Positions 8,893-18,060 of a DNA stretch of 64,000 nt are shown piece after piece (position 1 is the first letter of the stretch; each line of letters starts with the position of its first letter). The notes beneath the pieces are model-generated. The model ran no database searches and was not told the DNA's origin. It saw only the letters and a program-made list of their open reading frames with translations. The position numbers and the translations under genes were made by a program. The DNA comes from Paenibacillus oryzisoli. Lineage in GTDB: Bacteria; Bacillota; Bacilli; Paenibacillales; NBRC-103111. The DNA lies in NCBI RefSeq assembly GCF_001653565.1, contig NZ_LYPB01000088.1, forward strand, positions 1-64,000, written 5' to 3'.

Positions 8893-10712
8893 CGCTCCAA
8901 GCTCTGAAATCCGAGAGTTGCGTACAAGTGCGCAGAAGAATTTTTCGCCAATTAGTGGAATCAGTCATTTATGAAGGCATTGTCGTACCACATTCGGAGC
9001 CAGTTGGAGACGCTATACGATTCGGTCTGCAGGGTCAGGATGCCGAAGGCCGGGCGGTTACTTACTTGTGTCTAGGGAAGCAAAAGCTCACATTTGGCCG
9101 CATTCGCTTGCAGGAAGACGTTCCGCTGGTTCGGAATGGAAGTGATGGTGAGGCCGAAGCGGTATCCCTGAGACTATTTATCCAGGAAGTGCTGAATGTG
9201 CCGGGGACGGATGCGAACAAGCTAGGCTCGTTCACAGAAGAGCTGGAGCACACGCTCCTCAAGGATACGATGGCGCAGTATGTTCGGATGCTCGGAGATA
9301 CGGATTTGCATCAACTGAGCGGCGAAGAGCTGGAATCCGCTGTGATGGATGGACATCGGTATCACCCCAGCTATAAGTCGCGCATCGGGTTCGACTACGG
9401 GGATCATCTCACGTATGGTCCTGAATTTGCCCAAGATGTACAGCCGTTATGGCTGGCAGTAAGTAAAGTGGAGAGCCGGATCGCTGTGCTGCCTAGCCTT
9501 ACATTTGACGGCTTGCTGCGAGAAGAGTTGGGTAATGAAGTGGTGGAATCGTTTCGCGAACACCTGCAGAGTGAAGGATTTGACCCAGAGGCTTATGCAT
9601 TCGTGCCTGTACATCCTTGGCAATGGCGCCGAATTATTGCACCTGCATATGCAGAGGAACTTAATAAGAAGCGCATGATCCTACTGGGGCCATCGGAAGA
9701 TGTGTATCGGGCTCAGCAGTCTATTCGGACACTATCTAACCGCACATCGCCACAGAAAACGTATGTCAAACTTTCCATGAATTTATTGAATACTTCCAGT
9801 TCCCGTCAATTGCTCCCGCACTACACGGTGACGGCGCCAGTATTATCGGCTTGGCTGCAAACGTTGGTAGACGGAGATCCTTATTTAAAGGATGAAGCTA
9901 AGCTTATATTACTGCGGGAAGTTGCCGCCCTATCCTATGATTCACAAGGGAGTACGCCATCCCCATTGTATGCAGCGATCGGCTGCATTTGGCGAGAAAG
10001 CTTGCACGGTTATTTACAAGCGGGTGAGGGAACAGTTCCTTTCTATGCCCTGTGTACGTTGGAACGGGACGGGACTCCCTTCATTGAGCCGTGGCTGCAA
10101 ACCTATGGTATCGAGTCTTGGGTGAATCGCCTGCTTGAGCGGTGTATTCTGCCCGTTCTCCATTTGGCTGCTGTTCATGGGGTGGCAACAGAATCACATG
10201 CGCAAAATATGGTGATGGTCCATCGCGATGGCTTGCCTGAGCGATTAGCCTTAAAGGATTTCCACGAGGATGTTCTGTATCAGCGTTCCTTCCTGAGCAG
10301 ACCGGACTTGTGTCCAGACTTAACGCAAGTTCATGAGCGATACGTGCTGAAGGAGGAACGGGCTAACTTTGAAGTGGAGGATATAGCGCCATTGCGGTAT
10401 CTGACCCTAGGAGCGTTATTCTTTGTTAATCTTGGGGAGCTGGCGATGATGCTGCAGGATCGTTACGGCTTTGAAGAGGAGCAGTTCTGGCAAATGACGG
10501 CTGCCTGCATTCATCGCCATATCGAACGAGATTCGCACTTCCAGAAGCGTTTTGACACGTTGGACTTATTTACCCCAACTACGCGTGTTGAGCAGTTAAC
10601 GCATAAGCGGCTTGCTCTGCAAACGAAGGGGTTATCGCATGAAGTTCCGAATCCATTGTCTGCCTTTCTTCCTAATTCGTACCGTACAAACAGAGAGGAG
10701 ATTTCTCTTTGA
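8862..10712 (+). CDS. IucA/IucC-family siderophore synthetase 2 (AsbB-like position)
   Basis: This 616-aa synthetase is the second NIS enzyme of the operon. Motifs are GHRYHPSYKSRIGF (ATP-binding HPxxKxRxG variant), FVPVHPWQW, SNRTSPQKTYVKLSMN, and ESHAQN followed by LKDFHED. The FhuF-like C-terminal part is present. Two NIS synthetases are expected when citrate is amidated at both ends with different amines. This one directly precedes the asbCDEF-like block, as asbB does in petrobactin loci, and may attach the dihydroxybenzoylated arm. It starts at ATG 8862 behind AAGGAGG (8849-8855). Confidence 0.92.
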   Translation: MASSWQQDLIALQALKSESCVQVRRRIFRQLVESVIYEGIVVPHSEPVGDAIRFGLQGQDAEGRAVTYLCLGKQKLTFGRIRLQEDVPLVRNGSDGEAEAVSLRLFIQEVLNVPGTDANKLGSFTEELEHTLLKDTMAQYVRMLGDTDLHQLSGEELESAVMDGHRYHPSYKSRIGFDYGDHLTYGPEFAQDVQPLWLAVSKVESRIAVLPSLTFDGLLREELGNEVVESFREHLQSEGFDPEAYAFVPVHPWQWRRIIAPAYAEELNKKRMILLGPSEDVYRAQQSIRTLSNRTSPQKTYVKLSMNLLNTSSSRQLLPHYTVTAPVLSAWLQTLVDGDPYLKDEAKLILLREVAALSYDSQGSTPSPLYAAIGCIWRESLHGYLQAGEGTVPFYALCTLERDGTPFIEPWLQTYGIESWVNRLLERCILPVLHLAAVHGVATESHAQNMVMVHRDGLPERLALKDFHEDVLYQRSFLSRPDLCPDLTQVHERYVLKEERANFEVEDIAPLRYLTLGALFFVNLGELAMMLQDRYGFEEEQFWQMTAACIHRHIERDSHFQKRFDTLDLFTPTTRVEQLTHKRLALQTKGLSHEVPNPLSAFLPNSYRTNREEISL

Positions 10713-11986
10713 ATAAGAAATTGTTTGCCTATAACCAGACGTACTTCGGCCAGGATGATTTAGAAGCTCGCTGGAAAGCATGGGGGCTTATGCCACACAC
10801 ACGGGAAGCATGGAAATCCGGTAAACGGATTGCCGTATGCATCGCGAATGCTGCAGAGCTGATTCCACTTGTGCTTTATCTGAAGGAGTTAGGGGTATCT
10901 GCCCTGCTGCTTCATGGAGAGACACCGCTCGAAACGGCGAAGATGCTCGGCAAGGAAGGGGGCTGCATCGGTCTTGTGTACCAATCTGTCGAGGATGGAA
11001 TCCTGCCTTTAGCTGGAAGCGAATCAGAGGTTATCTCCTCACAGGAGCCTTCTATCTGTATGTTCAGTTCCGGCACGACAGGCAATCCGAAGTTGATCAG
11101 CAGACCGTGGTCGGCTATTGAGGCTGAAATTACTGCTTATAATGCAGAAATTGATCTAGATAGTGCCATCACGCCGATTGTGATTTCTCCTGTGAGTCAT
11201 TCTTACGGCCTTATTAGTGGGGTTCTTTCCGCTATGGCGCGACAAGTGGTACCTCACGTTGCCGCTTATACCAACCCGAAGCTGACGCTCGCCATTCTGC
11301 GGGACACACCGAAACATATTGTCTATGGCGTCCCTATGACGCTGCACGTGCTGACCTCTTTTCCTTCGGATATTCGGTTCTATCAGTTCATGAGCTCTGG
11401 CGCGCCGATGCCGCAAGGATTGATTGATAAGCTGGCTCCGCTAGCAGGAGATCGCTTGCTCCAGCAGTACGGCTGCTCAGAAGCGGGCTGTATAAGTATT
11501 AATCGTTCTCTTCGGCACAGTGCCGATATTGGCAAGCTGTTGGGGCACATGCAGTTGGTTGACGCAGGTGCATCATCCCATGAGCCACGAGAATTAATTA
11601 TCACTGTGCAGAATCAGATGATTCATACGGGTGATCTTGCCTATCAAGATCAAGAGGCTTTACATCTTTTGGCCAGAGCGGATGATGTCATTAATGTATC
11701 GGGCCTTAAAGTGTACCCCCTTGAAGTCGAAAATGTGATTTCCCAATTGCCTGGTATTCACGAATGTGTCGTCTACCGGGGTAGTCACCCCGTGATGGGA
11801 GAAACTGCGAGTTGTATGGTCGTGGCGGATCTTGAGTTGAAGTCGGAGACTATTCGCGAGTGGTGTATGCAGCATTTGCCTCCTTATAAAGTGCCATCCA
11901 AAGTAGCCTGTGTAACAAAACTTCCGCGAACTGCTACTGGGAAAATTAGTCGTAAATTGCTGGAGGAGGCGGAATTAAGCGAATGA
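10709..11986 (+). CDS. asbC: 3,4-dihydroxybenzoate--AMP ligase (AsbC-like)
   Basis: This 425-aa ANL-superfamily ligase is short, like AsbC of petrobactin synthesis. The P-loop-like motif FSSGTTGNPKLISRP lies near residue 115, YGCSEAGC near 255, and the C-terminal catalytic lysine motif PRTATGKISRK near the end. It should adenylate 3,4-dihydroxybenzoate and load it on the carrier protein encoded next. It starts at TTG 10709 behind GAGAGGAG, overlapping the preceding stop (TTGA). The run of AMP ligase, stand-alone carrier, AsbE-like and AsbF-like proteins makes the assignment firm. Confidence 0.87.
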   Translation: MNKKLFAYNQTYFGQDDLEARWKAWGLMPHTREAWKSGKRIAVCIANAAELIPLVLYLKELGVSALLLHGETPLETAKMLGKEGGCIGLVYQSVEDGILPLAGSESEVISSQEPSICMFSSGTTGNPKLISRPWSAIEAEITAYNAEIDLDSAITPIVISPVSHSYGLISGVLSAMARQVVPHVAAYTNPKLTLAILRDTPKHIVYGVPMTLHVLTSFPSDIRFYQFMSSGAPMPQGLIDKLAPLAGDRLLQQYGCSEAGCISINRSLRHSADIGKLLGHMQLVDAGASSHEPRELIITVQNQMIHTGDLAYQDQEALHLLARADDVINVSGLKVYPLEVENVISQLPGIHECVVYRGSHPVMGETASCMVVADLELKSETIREWCMQHLPPYKVPSKVACVTKLPRTATGKISRKLLEEAELSE

Positions 11987-12270
11987 CAAGGGAACAACGT
12001 ATAGATAAGCTGAGCGTCATTATGGTAACAAAGTTGGGGCTGACACAGCTGCCCACCCTAGAAGAATTACACAGACTGAATGAGGATCTTCGAATTGACT
12101 CTGTCATGATGATGCAGTTGCTGGTCTGGATTGAAGTTGAGTTTGGCCTAGGGATTCCAGAAGAAGAAGTGGATCCGAGGGTGTTTCACACAGTAGGAAC
12201 GCTGCTAGACTTCATGGACAGGTTGACTCCTGTAGGTCCTGTAGGCATAACAAAGGAGCTAAGGAAGTGA
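11983..12270 (+). CDS. asbD: aryl carrier protein (AsbD-like)
   Basis: This 95-aa acyl-carrier-type protein has its phosphopantetheine serine at S40 in LRIDSVMMMQLL. It would hold 3,4-dihydroxybenzoate as a thioester for transfer to an amine. It overlaps the ligase gene by 4 bases (ATGA). A phosphopantetheinyl transferase is needed but not found in this window. Confidence 0.88.
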   Translation: MTREQRIDKLSVIMVTKLGLTQLPTLEELHRLNEDLRIDSVMMMQLLVWIEVEFGLGIPEEEVDPRVFHTVGTLLDFMDRLTPVGPVGITKELRK

Positions 12271-12287
12271 AGAAAGGAGGCACGGTC

Positions 12288-13280
12288 ATGTTCGGTTGGA
12301 AAGACCAACGCATCAAAGTTCATTGTGTGCTCAGCTGCATGTGCGAAGTGGTCAAAAGACATAGCAACGTCGACTATCGCCCTTTTTATTTCAACGTGTG
12401 GGAAGAGCAGTTCGGATGGCATGAAGCGGGATTATCCTATTATTCAGACTCATTCCAGCCTACTCGACTAATGAAGTGGAACGAACGTTTGTTTGGTGTT
12501 CAGACTGTGCAATGGCATGCCCCCCATCAAGATCCCGCAACGAATGCGGCCAAACTCGTTGAACTCGTTGAGCAAGCGCCTCGTCATCGGCACGTCGTTG
12601 TTCAGATCGACATGTCCCTTATGCCAGAACGGGAGAATACGTTTAATTTGAGTCCATTCCCTCATTATGTGATCGTTTCGGCAACCGAGCGTGAAGATCA
12701 ATGGTTCATGCTGGATGCGGATATGAAATGGGAGGGGACTGTCAGCCGCGAGCAGTTGCTCCAAGCTTTTATTCATAATGCTTACCCTGACGGGTTTTAT
12801 ATGGATGCCCAGACCATTCAGACGCCGACGCCGGAGAACGTTATCGCTTTCTTCTATGATCAATTTCATCTCGACCGCAATGACCTAGTAACTGGGCTCC
12901 GTACACTTGTCACTAGATTAACGGAAGATCCGTCCAAGATTGCATCTCTCGGGGATGCACTGAAGCATCTCTATGTCATTGTGATACGCAAATATGGGTA
13001 TGACTATGCACTGATGTTTTTTCATGATGAGCTGCAACTGCCTAGGGATAATTATGAGTATTGGGCTCAGCAAATTCGTGATTTGGTTCAAGCCTTTAAT
13101 ACGCTGCAATTCCAGGCCGTTAAGATGTCGTTGACCGGAAGTACGGGGCAGCTTACCTCCATGCTGGAGACTTTGAATAAGGCAGAAGCCATTGAACGAG
13201 GGATTAAGATGGAAATGGAACGTGAGCTTACCTTATGGTCTGCAGCTCAGTATGCACATGTGAAAGGGGGGACTATGTAA
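12288..13280 (+). CDS. asbE: dihydroxybenzoyl transferase (AsbE-like)
   Basis: This 330-aa protein resembles AsbE, which moves 3,4-dihydroxybenzoate from the carrier to a polyamine amine. The layout suggests a BtrH-like cysteine acyltransferase fold: HCVLSC near the N terminus (Cys13/Cys17), H126 in FPHYVIVSA and D143 in WFMLDAD could form a Cys-His-Asp triad (inference). ATG 12288 is chosen because AAAGGAGG lies 7 bases upstream; a GTG at 12267 would overlap asbD but has a poorer site. In petrobactin synthesis the acceptor is spermidine. Here 1,3-diaminopropane is equally possible. Confidence 0.82.
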   Translation: MFGWKDQRIKVHCVLSCMCEVVKRHSNVDYRPFYFNVWEEQFGWHEAGLSYYSDSFQPTRLMKWNERLFGVQTVQWHAPHQDPATNAAKLVELVEQAPRHRHVVVQIDMSLMPERENTFNLSPFPHYVIVSATEREDQWFMLDADMKWEGTVSREQLLQAFIHNAYPDGFYMDAQTIQTPTPENVIAFFYDQFHLDRNDLVTGLRTLVTRLTEDPSKIASLGDALKHLYVIVIRKYGYDYALMFFHDELQLPRDNYEYWAQQIRDLVQAFNTLQFQAVKMSLTGSTGQLTSMLETLNKAEAIERGIKMEMERELTLWSAAQYAHVKGGTM

Positions 13281-14131
13281 TGTCAGAACGGTCTAGACTA
13301 CGATGTTCGCTCTGCACGATTACCTTTCGGCACACATTGATTTCATTCGAGGAATTAGTCCAGTTCGCTAGGACTGAGGGTTTCGATGGGCTAGAGGTAT
13401 GGGGAGCTCATGCGGTTCACTTGTATAAGGCATGGAATGGTTCGAAAAGAGCACTCCTTGAAGGAGCTGGTTTGACGGTTTCGATGATCAGTGACTATCT
13501 GGATGTGGGTACACAAGTTAATTTTGCAGATACGGTTATCAAATGCAAAGAGCTGCTTGTTGTCGCGGATTGGCTGGGAACCAGCAAAATTCGTACTTTT
13601 GCTGGTATGCGTGGAAGCAGAGAGGTAGACAGAGCGGAGTTCGAAGAAACGGTCCGACAATTACGAATTCTTGGTGACTTGTGCATGAATCAGGGAATTG
13701 AATTGCTGGTGGAAACACACCCTGGAACGTTGGCTGATCATAAGAAGGCTGCGTATAGGCTGATGATGGAGGTTAACCATGAGGCAGTTAAGTTGAACCT
13801 GGACTTTCTTCACATGTGGGAAGCTGGCGACGATCCATTGGAAAGTTACGAGTTGTTGGCGCCTTGGGTAGCCTATTTCCATTTGAAGAATGTGACTTCC
13901 TTGGCCCAATGCAGCGTGTTTCAACCGCATCAAGTGTATGCAGCGAATGGCAGCCGTAAAGGTATGGTATCATTGGAAAATGGGGCGGTAAACTATCGTC
14001 CAATTATTGATCGCATTAGTCAAAGCGGAAAGTTCGCTTCGCTGGAATGGTTCGGTGCAGATCCTATCCGCGTACTGAAAGAGGAGATCGGCTGGCTGCA
14101 TCACAGGTTGAATCGACTGCACTCTGTGTGA
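13280..14131 (+). CDS. asbF: 3-dehydroshikimate dehydratase (AsbF-like)
   Basis: This 283-aa TIM-barrel sugar-phosphate-isomerase-type protein converts 3-dehydroshikimate to 3,4-dihydroxybenzoate, the catechol precursor unique to petrobactin-like siderophores. The expected metal ligands are visible at E145 (LLVETHPGT), D175 (KLNLDFLH), H201 (AYFHLKN) and E256 (ASLEWFGAD), with spacing like that of AsbF. N-terminal SLCTITFRH is also typical. ATG 13280 overlaps the asbE stop by one base (TAATG) behind AAAGGGGG. This gene is the strongest marker for a 3,4-catecholate product. Confidence 0.92.
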   Translation: MSERSRLRCSLCTITFRHTLISFEELVQFARTEGFDGLEVWGAHAVHLYKAWNGSKRALLEGAGLTVSMISDYLDVGTQVNFADTVIKCKELLVVADWLGTSKIRTFAGMRGSREVDRAEFEETVRQLRILGDLCMNQGIELLVETHPGTLADHKKAAYRLMMEVNHEAVKLNLDFLHMWEAGDDPLESYELLAPWVAYFHLKNVTSLAQCSVFQPHQVYAANGSRKGMVSLENGAVNYRPIIDRISQSGKFASLEWFGADPIRVLKEEIGWLHHRLNRLHSV

Positions 14132-14171
14132 GACTAAGTCGGTAGAAATTACATTTGGAGGATGGCTGAAC

Positions 14172-14960
14172 ATGAGCAGCGACATTGTAACTTCGCTCAA
14201 ACACTATCATTTACTACTCGATTCCTCTGAGAGCACAGAGCTTGTCAGTCAGGAATATAAGCTGGACGACGAGCAAGGGATCGCAGAGCTACTAGAACAG
14301 TTCGCTCAGCAAATCGGCGCCCCCAATCGTAAAGTAGCGAGTTCTTTGTTCGTTAAGCGTTACAGTCATTTCATTACAGGTGCATGGGACGCTTGGGTAC
14401 GCTATGGACGCTGTTTGAATGTATCTCCTAGTAATGTTGTGGTTTCTCTTAAAAACAAGCATCTTTACTACCGCCTGCTGTTTCCATATTCGCTGGAGAA
14501 TTGGGCGAGAAGTGGTTCTTATGCTGTGGAAAGGGAGAGCTATGTACGCCATCTATTTATGGATCATGCCTTTCCTTTTGTGAAGCAGATCGTGGACTGG
14601 AGCGGGATCGATGCCACCACACTATGGGCAACGATTTCTTATAATTTGATGTATTATCGCGATGAATGGATCGCTGAAGCTGAAGCATCCTCGGAGAAAG
14701 TGTATATCGAGGACAACTTTCGATATTTACTAGTTGAAGAGGATTCTACTCAGGTGTTCGGTGGTAGGGCGAATCCTTTAACGGCGGAATTCCGCTGCGT
14801 AGACATACCAGGAGTCGACGAGGAGAAGATTATGATCCGCTCGAAATGCTGCCTGCATTTCCGCATGCCGGGCGAAGATAATTATTGTTACACGTGTCCG
14901 ACGATTAAAGATGATCGTAGAATAGAGAAGTATGTTGCACATATGGCGCATCATCATTGA
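14172..14960 (+). CDS. FhuF-like ferric-siderophore reductase
   Basis: This 262-aa protein ends in a cysteine cluster, C226-C227, C239 and C242, typical of FhuF-family [2Fe-2S] reductases that release iron from hydroxamate siderophores in the cytoplasm. There are 11 residues between the CC pair and the CxxC, whereas E. coli FhuF has 10 as I recall. It follows asbF by 40 bases with its own TTGGAGG site and is probably the last gene of the operon. Its presence fits a product with a hydroxamate ligand. Confidence 0.8.
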   Translation: MSSDIVTSLKHYHLLLDSSESTELVSQEYKLDDEQGIAELLEQFAQQIGAPNRKVASSLFVKRYSHFITGAWDAWVRYGRCLNVSPSNVVVSLKNKHLYYRLLFPYSLENWARSGSYAVERESYVRHLFMDHAFPFVKQIVDWSGIDATTLWATISYNLMYYRDEWIAEAEASSEKVYIEDNFRYLLVEEDSTQVFGGRANPLTAEFRCVDIPGVDEEKIMIRSKCCLHFRMPGEDNYCYTCPTIKDDRRIEKYVAHMAHHH

Positions 14961-15039
14961 TAGGAAGGGACAGTTCCCAAAGACAACCATAAGGCAAGGG
15001 AACCGCTGGTTCGAACGTAAAGTGACTGCCAAGCGTATT
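14961..15039. other. gap after the siderophore operon
   Basis: No gene is seen. A small GGGA/TCCC hairpin at about 14967-14980 lacks a T run, so it is a poor terminator. Confidence 0.4.
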
Positions 15040-15228
15040 TAGATGTATAAATGCAGCTAATTTCCTCGAAACTGACGTATTTTCATGAATAGATGCAAAA
15101 AGTACAGCTAATTTGTATGAATTTTAAAGAAATTAGCAAATCGAAGAATATTAACTGTAGAAAATACAGTTAATCTCACAGATTCGATAAATCGGCTTCA
15201 AATAGATGGAGAAACGCCAGTTAGATTG
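15040..15228. repeat. four-module palindromic intergenic element, copy 1
   Basis: Four short modules begin at 15040, 15090, 15152 and 15203 (spacing 50, 62, 51). Each is a variant of TAACTG or TAGATG, an A/T core, then CAGTTA or CAGCTA. The third, TAACTGTAGAAAATACAGTTA split around its centre, is almost a perfect palindrome. The same layout recurs at 36404 and 43346. No coding potential is seen. It lies between convergent genes. Confidence 0.75.
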
Positions 15229-15284
15229 CGGAGCGGCACTCGGTGTTTCTAGCGCTCTGCGTGATTCTTTAGAAAATATTTTAG

Positions 15285-15331
15285 AAGCTCCCCAATTCTG
15301 CAAACGTGCAGGACTCAGGGAGCTTTTTTTA
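15285..15331 (+). terminator. terminator after the siderophore operon
   Basis: AAGCTCCC (15285-15292) pairs with GGGAGCTT (15318-15325), with a smaller CTGCA/TGCAG hairpin inside, followed by a run of seven Ts. It lies between the + strand operon and the convergent AraC-type gene. Confidence 0.85.
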
Positions 15332-15358
15332 AAACACAAAGGATAATTGCTTAACGAC

Positions 15359-16234
15359 TCACTTGCCTCTCTTCACGGGTATCCAAATCTCACTGCGGAA
15401 CGTAGGTGAAGTCGTGTCTTTATCTGCATTCCACAGCATCTCGGGTCCAGCGACTTGTTCATAGCCAGAGGAAGGGAACCATTCGGAGTAGATGCGTCCC
15501 CAGATATTTTGCAGCGTTTCTGGGAACGGTCCGATGGATTCGAAAACCGCCCACGTAGAGGCAGCCACGTCGAGTTTTGTGAGATTATCAGGACACGGAT
15601 TCGTTGTGGCGACGCCAATATAGTGGTCCAGATCACCCTTTTCCTCCATACGGCCCTCGGAGAAGTTAGTAGAGGCACTAACCAGACCAATGGGTTCGAC
15701 ATTGGAGAGTTGTTTAAGGGTGTTAATTAAGTCCATAGTTAAACTTTGCCACATGGCGGCAATTTCAGGATTAACGCCATTAAAGACGATAGGAACCCTT
15801 TTGTGAAGACCAACAATGGTAAAAGCCTCTTTTTCCTCGATGCGATAGTTCATTTCATTTCCCCCTTGAATGGTGATTTGGAAGGTCATAGGCGGATAGG
15901 ATTTCAATGATTGCCCATTGAGTCTAGCTTCTGACGGTGTGATTCCATGTAAATTTTGAAAAGAGCGCGTGAATGAATCGGGTGAGTTATATCCGTATTT
16001 GATGGCGACATCAATGACTTTGACCTGACTATCTCGTAGCTCAAAAGCGGCTAGGCTCAGCCGTCTACGGCGGATATACTCGGACAATGGAATGCCCGCT
16101 AGAAAGGAAAACATACGCTTAAAATGATATTCTGAGCATAAGGCTATTCGAGCCACTTCATTCGTGTCGATCGTGTCCGTCAGGTTGTCTTCGACGTACT
16201 TGAGGGCACTATTCATATTTTTAAGCAAATCCAT
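15359..16234 (-). CDS. AraC-family regulator with GyrI-like effector domain
   Basis: This 291-aa protein has an N-terminal pair of AraC helix-turn-helix units (residues about 5-105; [18 protein letters not shown] is the second recognition region). A C-terminal GyrI/SOUL-like small-molecule-binding domain starts after a linker at about residue 125 ([16 protein letters not shown]). Such proteins (Rob/BltR-like arrangement) sense amphipathic drugs or metabolites and activate export or resistance genes. It starts behind AAGGAGG and is divergent from the bceR-like gene, which may be a target, though this is only positional. Confidence 0.88.
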   Translation of the reverse strand: MDLLKNMNSALKYVEDNLTDTIDTNEVARIALCSEYHFKRMFSFLAGIPLSEYIRRRRLSLAAFELRDSQVKVIDVAIKYGYNSPDSFTRSFQNLHGITPSEARLNGQSLKSYPPMTFQITIQGGNEMNYRIEEKEAFTIVGLHKRVPIVFNGVNPEIAAMWQSLTMDLINTLKQLSNVEPIGLVSASTNFSEGRMEEKGDLDHYIGVATTNPCPDNLTKLDVAASTWAVFESIGPFPETLQNIWGRIYSEWFPSSGYEQVAGPEMLWNADKDTTSPTFRSEIWIPVKRGK

Positions 16235-16390
16235 CGTTCTGACCTCCTTTATCCATAGAATAGCAGGAATCGTTGCTAGTTATCCGACATTTCGTGCACA
16301 AGTTTGCAGGGCGTAGAGAGTGGAGGCGCAGATCGGGTAGAGATTATGATAAACTAAGGGGGATCGCATTATAGAATAATGAGGGATACC

Positions 16391-17065
16391 ATGTATCGAA
16401 TCATGATGGTTGAGGACGATGAGAAAATTAGGCGAATTGTCGCCGATACGTTGATAAAGTGGCAGTATGATGTGGTAGAAGTGACGCAATTTGACCAGGT
16501 TCTAAAGGAGTTTCAGCAAACCGATCCGCATCTCATCCTATTGGATATTAATCTTCCGGTGTTTGACGGCTATTACTGGTGCCAGCAGATACGTGCGGTA
16601 TCCAAAGTGCCGATTATTTTCTTATCCTCGAGAACGCAGAATATGGATGTCATTATGGCAATCAATATGGGTGGGGATGATTTTATCCAGAAACCCTTTG
16701 ATTTGGATATCCTCGTCGCCAAAGTCAGCGCGCTAATTCGCCGGAAATATACGTATCAGGAAGATGAGAGTCTTCGCTTCATGCACCGAGGGTTGAAGCT
16801 GCATGTAACGAATTCCACCATTGAATATCAGGGACAAGTGACGGAGTTAAGTCGGAATGAATTCATCCTTTTACAACTCATCATGCGCAATATCGGGAAA
16901 ATTGTATCCCGCGAAGACATGATGCAGGTTCTATGGAATGAAGAGCAGTTCGTCGATGATAACACGTTGACTGTGAATGTAAATCGGATGCGTAGGAAAA
17001 TTGCTGCGCTTGGGCTTGAAGACTTCATTGTTACCAGGAAAGGAATGGGGTATGTGATCGAATGA
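16391..17065 (+). CDS. bceR: OmpR-family response regulator (BceR-like)
   Basis: This 224-aa response regulator has the acidic pocket VEDDEK, phospho-acceptor D52 in LILLDINLP, and the conserved K in IQKPFDLD. Its C-terminal winged helix includes LSRNEFILLQ and TVNVNRMRRKI, typical of BceR/BraR regulators. ATG 16391 (MYRIMMVEDD) is chosen over the in-frame ATG at 16379. It overlaps the kinase gene by 4 bases (ATGA), and the convergent ABC genes complete a Bce module. A candidate operator is seen upstream of the ABC genes at 20837. Confidence 0.92.
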   Translation: MYRIMMVEDDEKIRRIVADTLIKWQYDVVEVTQFDQVLKEFQQTDPHLILLDINLPVFDGYYWCQQIRAVSKVPIIFLSSRTQNMDVIMAINMGGDDFIQKPFDLDILVAKVSALIRRKYTYQEDESLRFMHRGLKLHVTNSTIEYQGQVTELSRNEFILLQLIMRNIGKIVSREDMMQVLWNEEQFVDDNTLTVNVNRMRRKIAALGLEDFIVTRKGMGYVIE

Positions 17066-18060
17066 CCTTCTTTCGGTATCTCGCTTACGAGAAGTCTTAT
17101 ATGTATCTCTATCTGGCTGGGTTCCTAACCCCGGCTGCTGTATTTTATACCTATAGCAATAATGGTGACTGGATATGGGGGACCTTCTTCTATGCCTTCG
17201 CATTGTCGGCTAGTGTGTTAGTGGGATTCTTACTATTTCGCTATCAACAGCACGTACGTGTGATCCGAAAGATGAAAAGTGGGGATTATGAGAGCTTGTC
17301 CCTGGAAGGCGAATTCGCCCAACAGTACATCGATGAGCTCAACAAGCAGCATATTCACGAAATGAATCAAGTACAAGAGAGACAGCATGAGCATTATGAT
17401 TTTATTGTTTCTTGGTTCCATGAGATTAAAACACCGATTGCGGTTCTGCGTTTACTTCAGCAAACCGATATGGACGCGAATAGTCTAAGGGAAGAGATTG
17501 CGAAGATTGAAAATTACGTCGATCAAGCACTCTATTATGCTAAGCTGGATAGTTTTAATCAGGATTACGCGATTCAAAATTGTGATGTTATCCAGATTTC
17601 GAAAGAGATTGTGAAGTCGCATTCGAAAACTTTTTTCTCCAAAAAAATTCGCATTAGCCTCCAAGCGGATACGCTTGTCGTTCAAAGTGATCCGAAATGG
17701 CTGCAGTTCATTATTAATCAGCTTGTGACGAATAGTTTGAAATATACGGAGCCGGGCGGGGAAATTACGATTTCCATAGCAGAAACACCGCAAGAGAAGC
17801 AGTTGCTGATTCGGGACAGCGGCATCGGCATAAGTCCCAAAGATCTTCCGCGAATCTTTAATCGCGGCTTTACGGGAGAAACAGGGCGAACGTATACAAA
17901 GTCGACCGGAATGGGTTTATATTTGGCTCAGCAATTATCGAATAAACTCGGCCATTATATTGACTGCACGTCGGAGATCGCTGTATATACGCAATGTATC
18001 GTTCATTTTCCTAAAGACGACGATCCTTATTTCATGCGACGAAAAACACACCATGCGTAA
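17062..18060 (+). CDS. bceS: intramembrane-sensing histidine kinase (BceS-like)
   Basis: This 332-aa kinase has two N-terminal membrane segments (residues about 13-32 and 38-58) with almost no extracellular loop. That is the hallmark of kinases that sense through the partner ABC transporter. The phospho-acceptor histidine is H120 in WFHEIKTPIAV, and N, G1 and G2 boxes (NQLVTNSLKY, IRDSGIGI, GMGLYLAQQL) follow. It ends only 2 bases from the stop of the convergent permease gene, with the terminator inside the overlap zone. Confidence 0.92.
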   Translation: MTFFRYLAYEKSYMYLYLAGFLTPAAVFYTYSNNGDWIWGTFFYAFALSASVLVGFLLFRYQQHVRVIRKMKSGDYESLSLEGEFAQQYIDELNKQHIHEMNQVQERQHEHYDFIVSWFHEIKTPIAVLRLLQQTDMDANSLREEIAKIENYVDQALYYAKLDSFNQDYAIQNCDVIQISKEIVKSHSKTFFSKKIRISLQADTLVVQSDPKWLQFIINQLVTNSLKYTEPGGEITISIAETPQEKQLLIRDSGIGISPKDLPRIFNRGFTGETGRTYTKSTGMGLYLAQQLSNKLGHYIDCTSEIAVYTQCIVHFPKDDDPYFMRRKTHHA

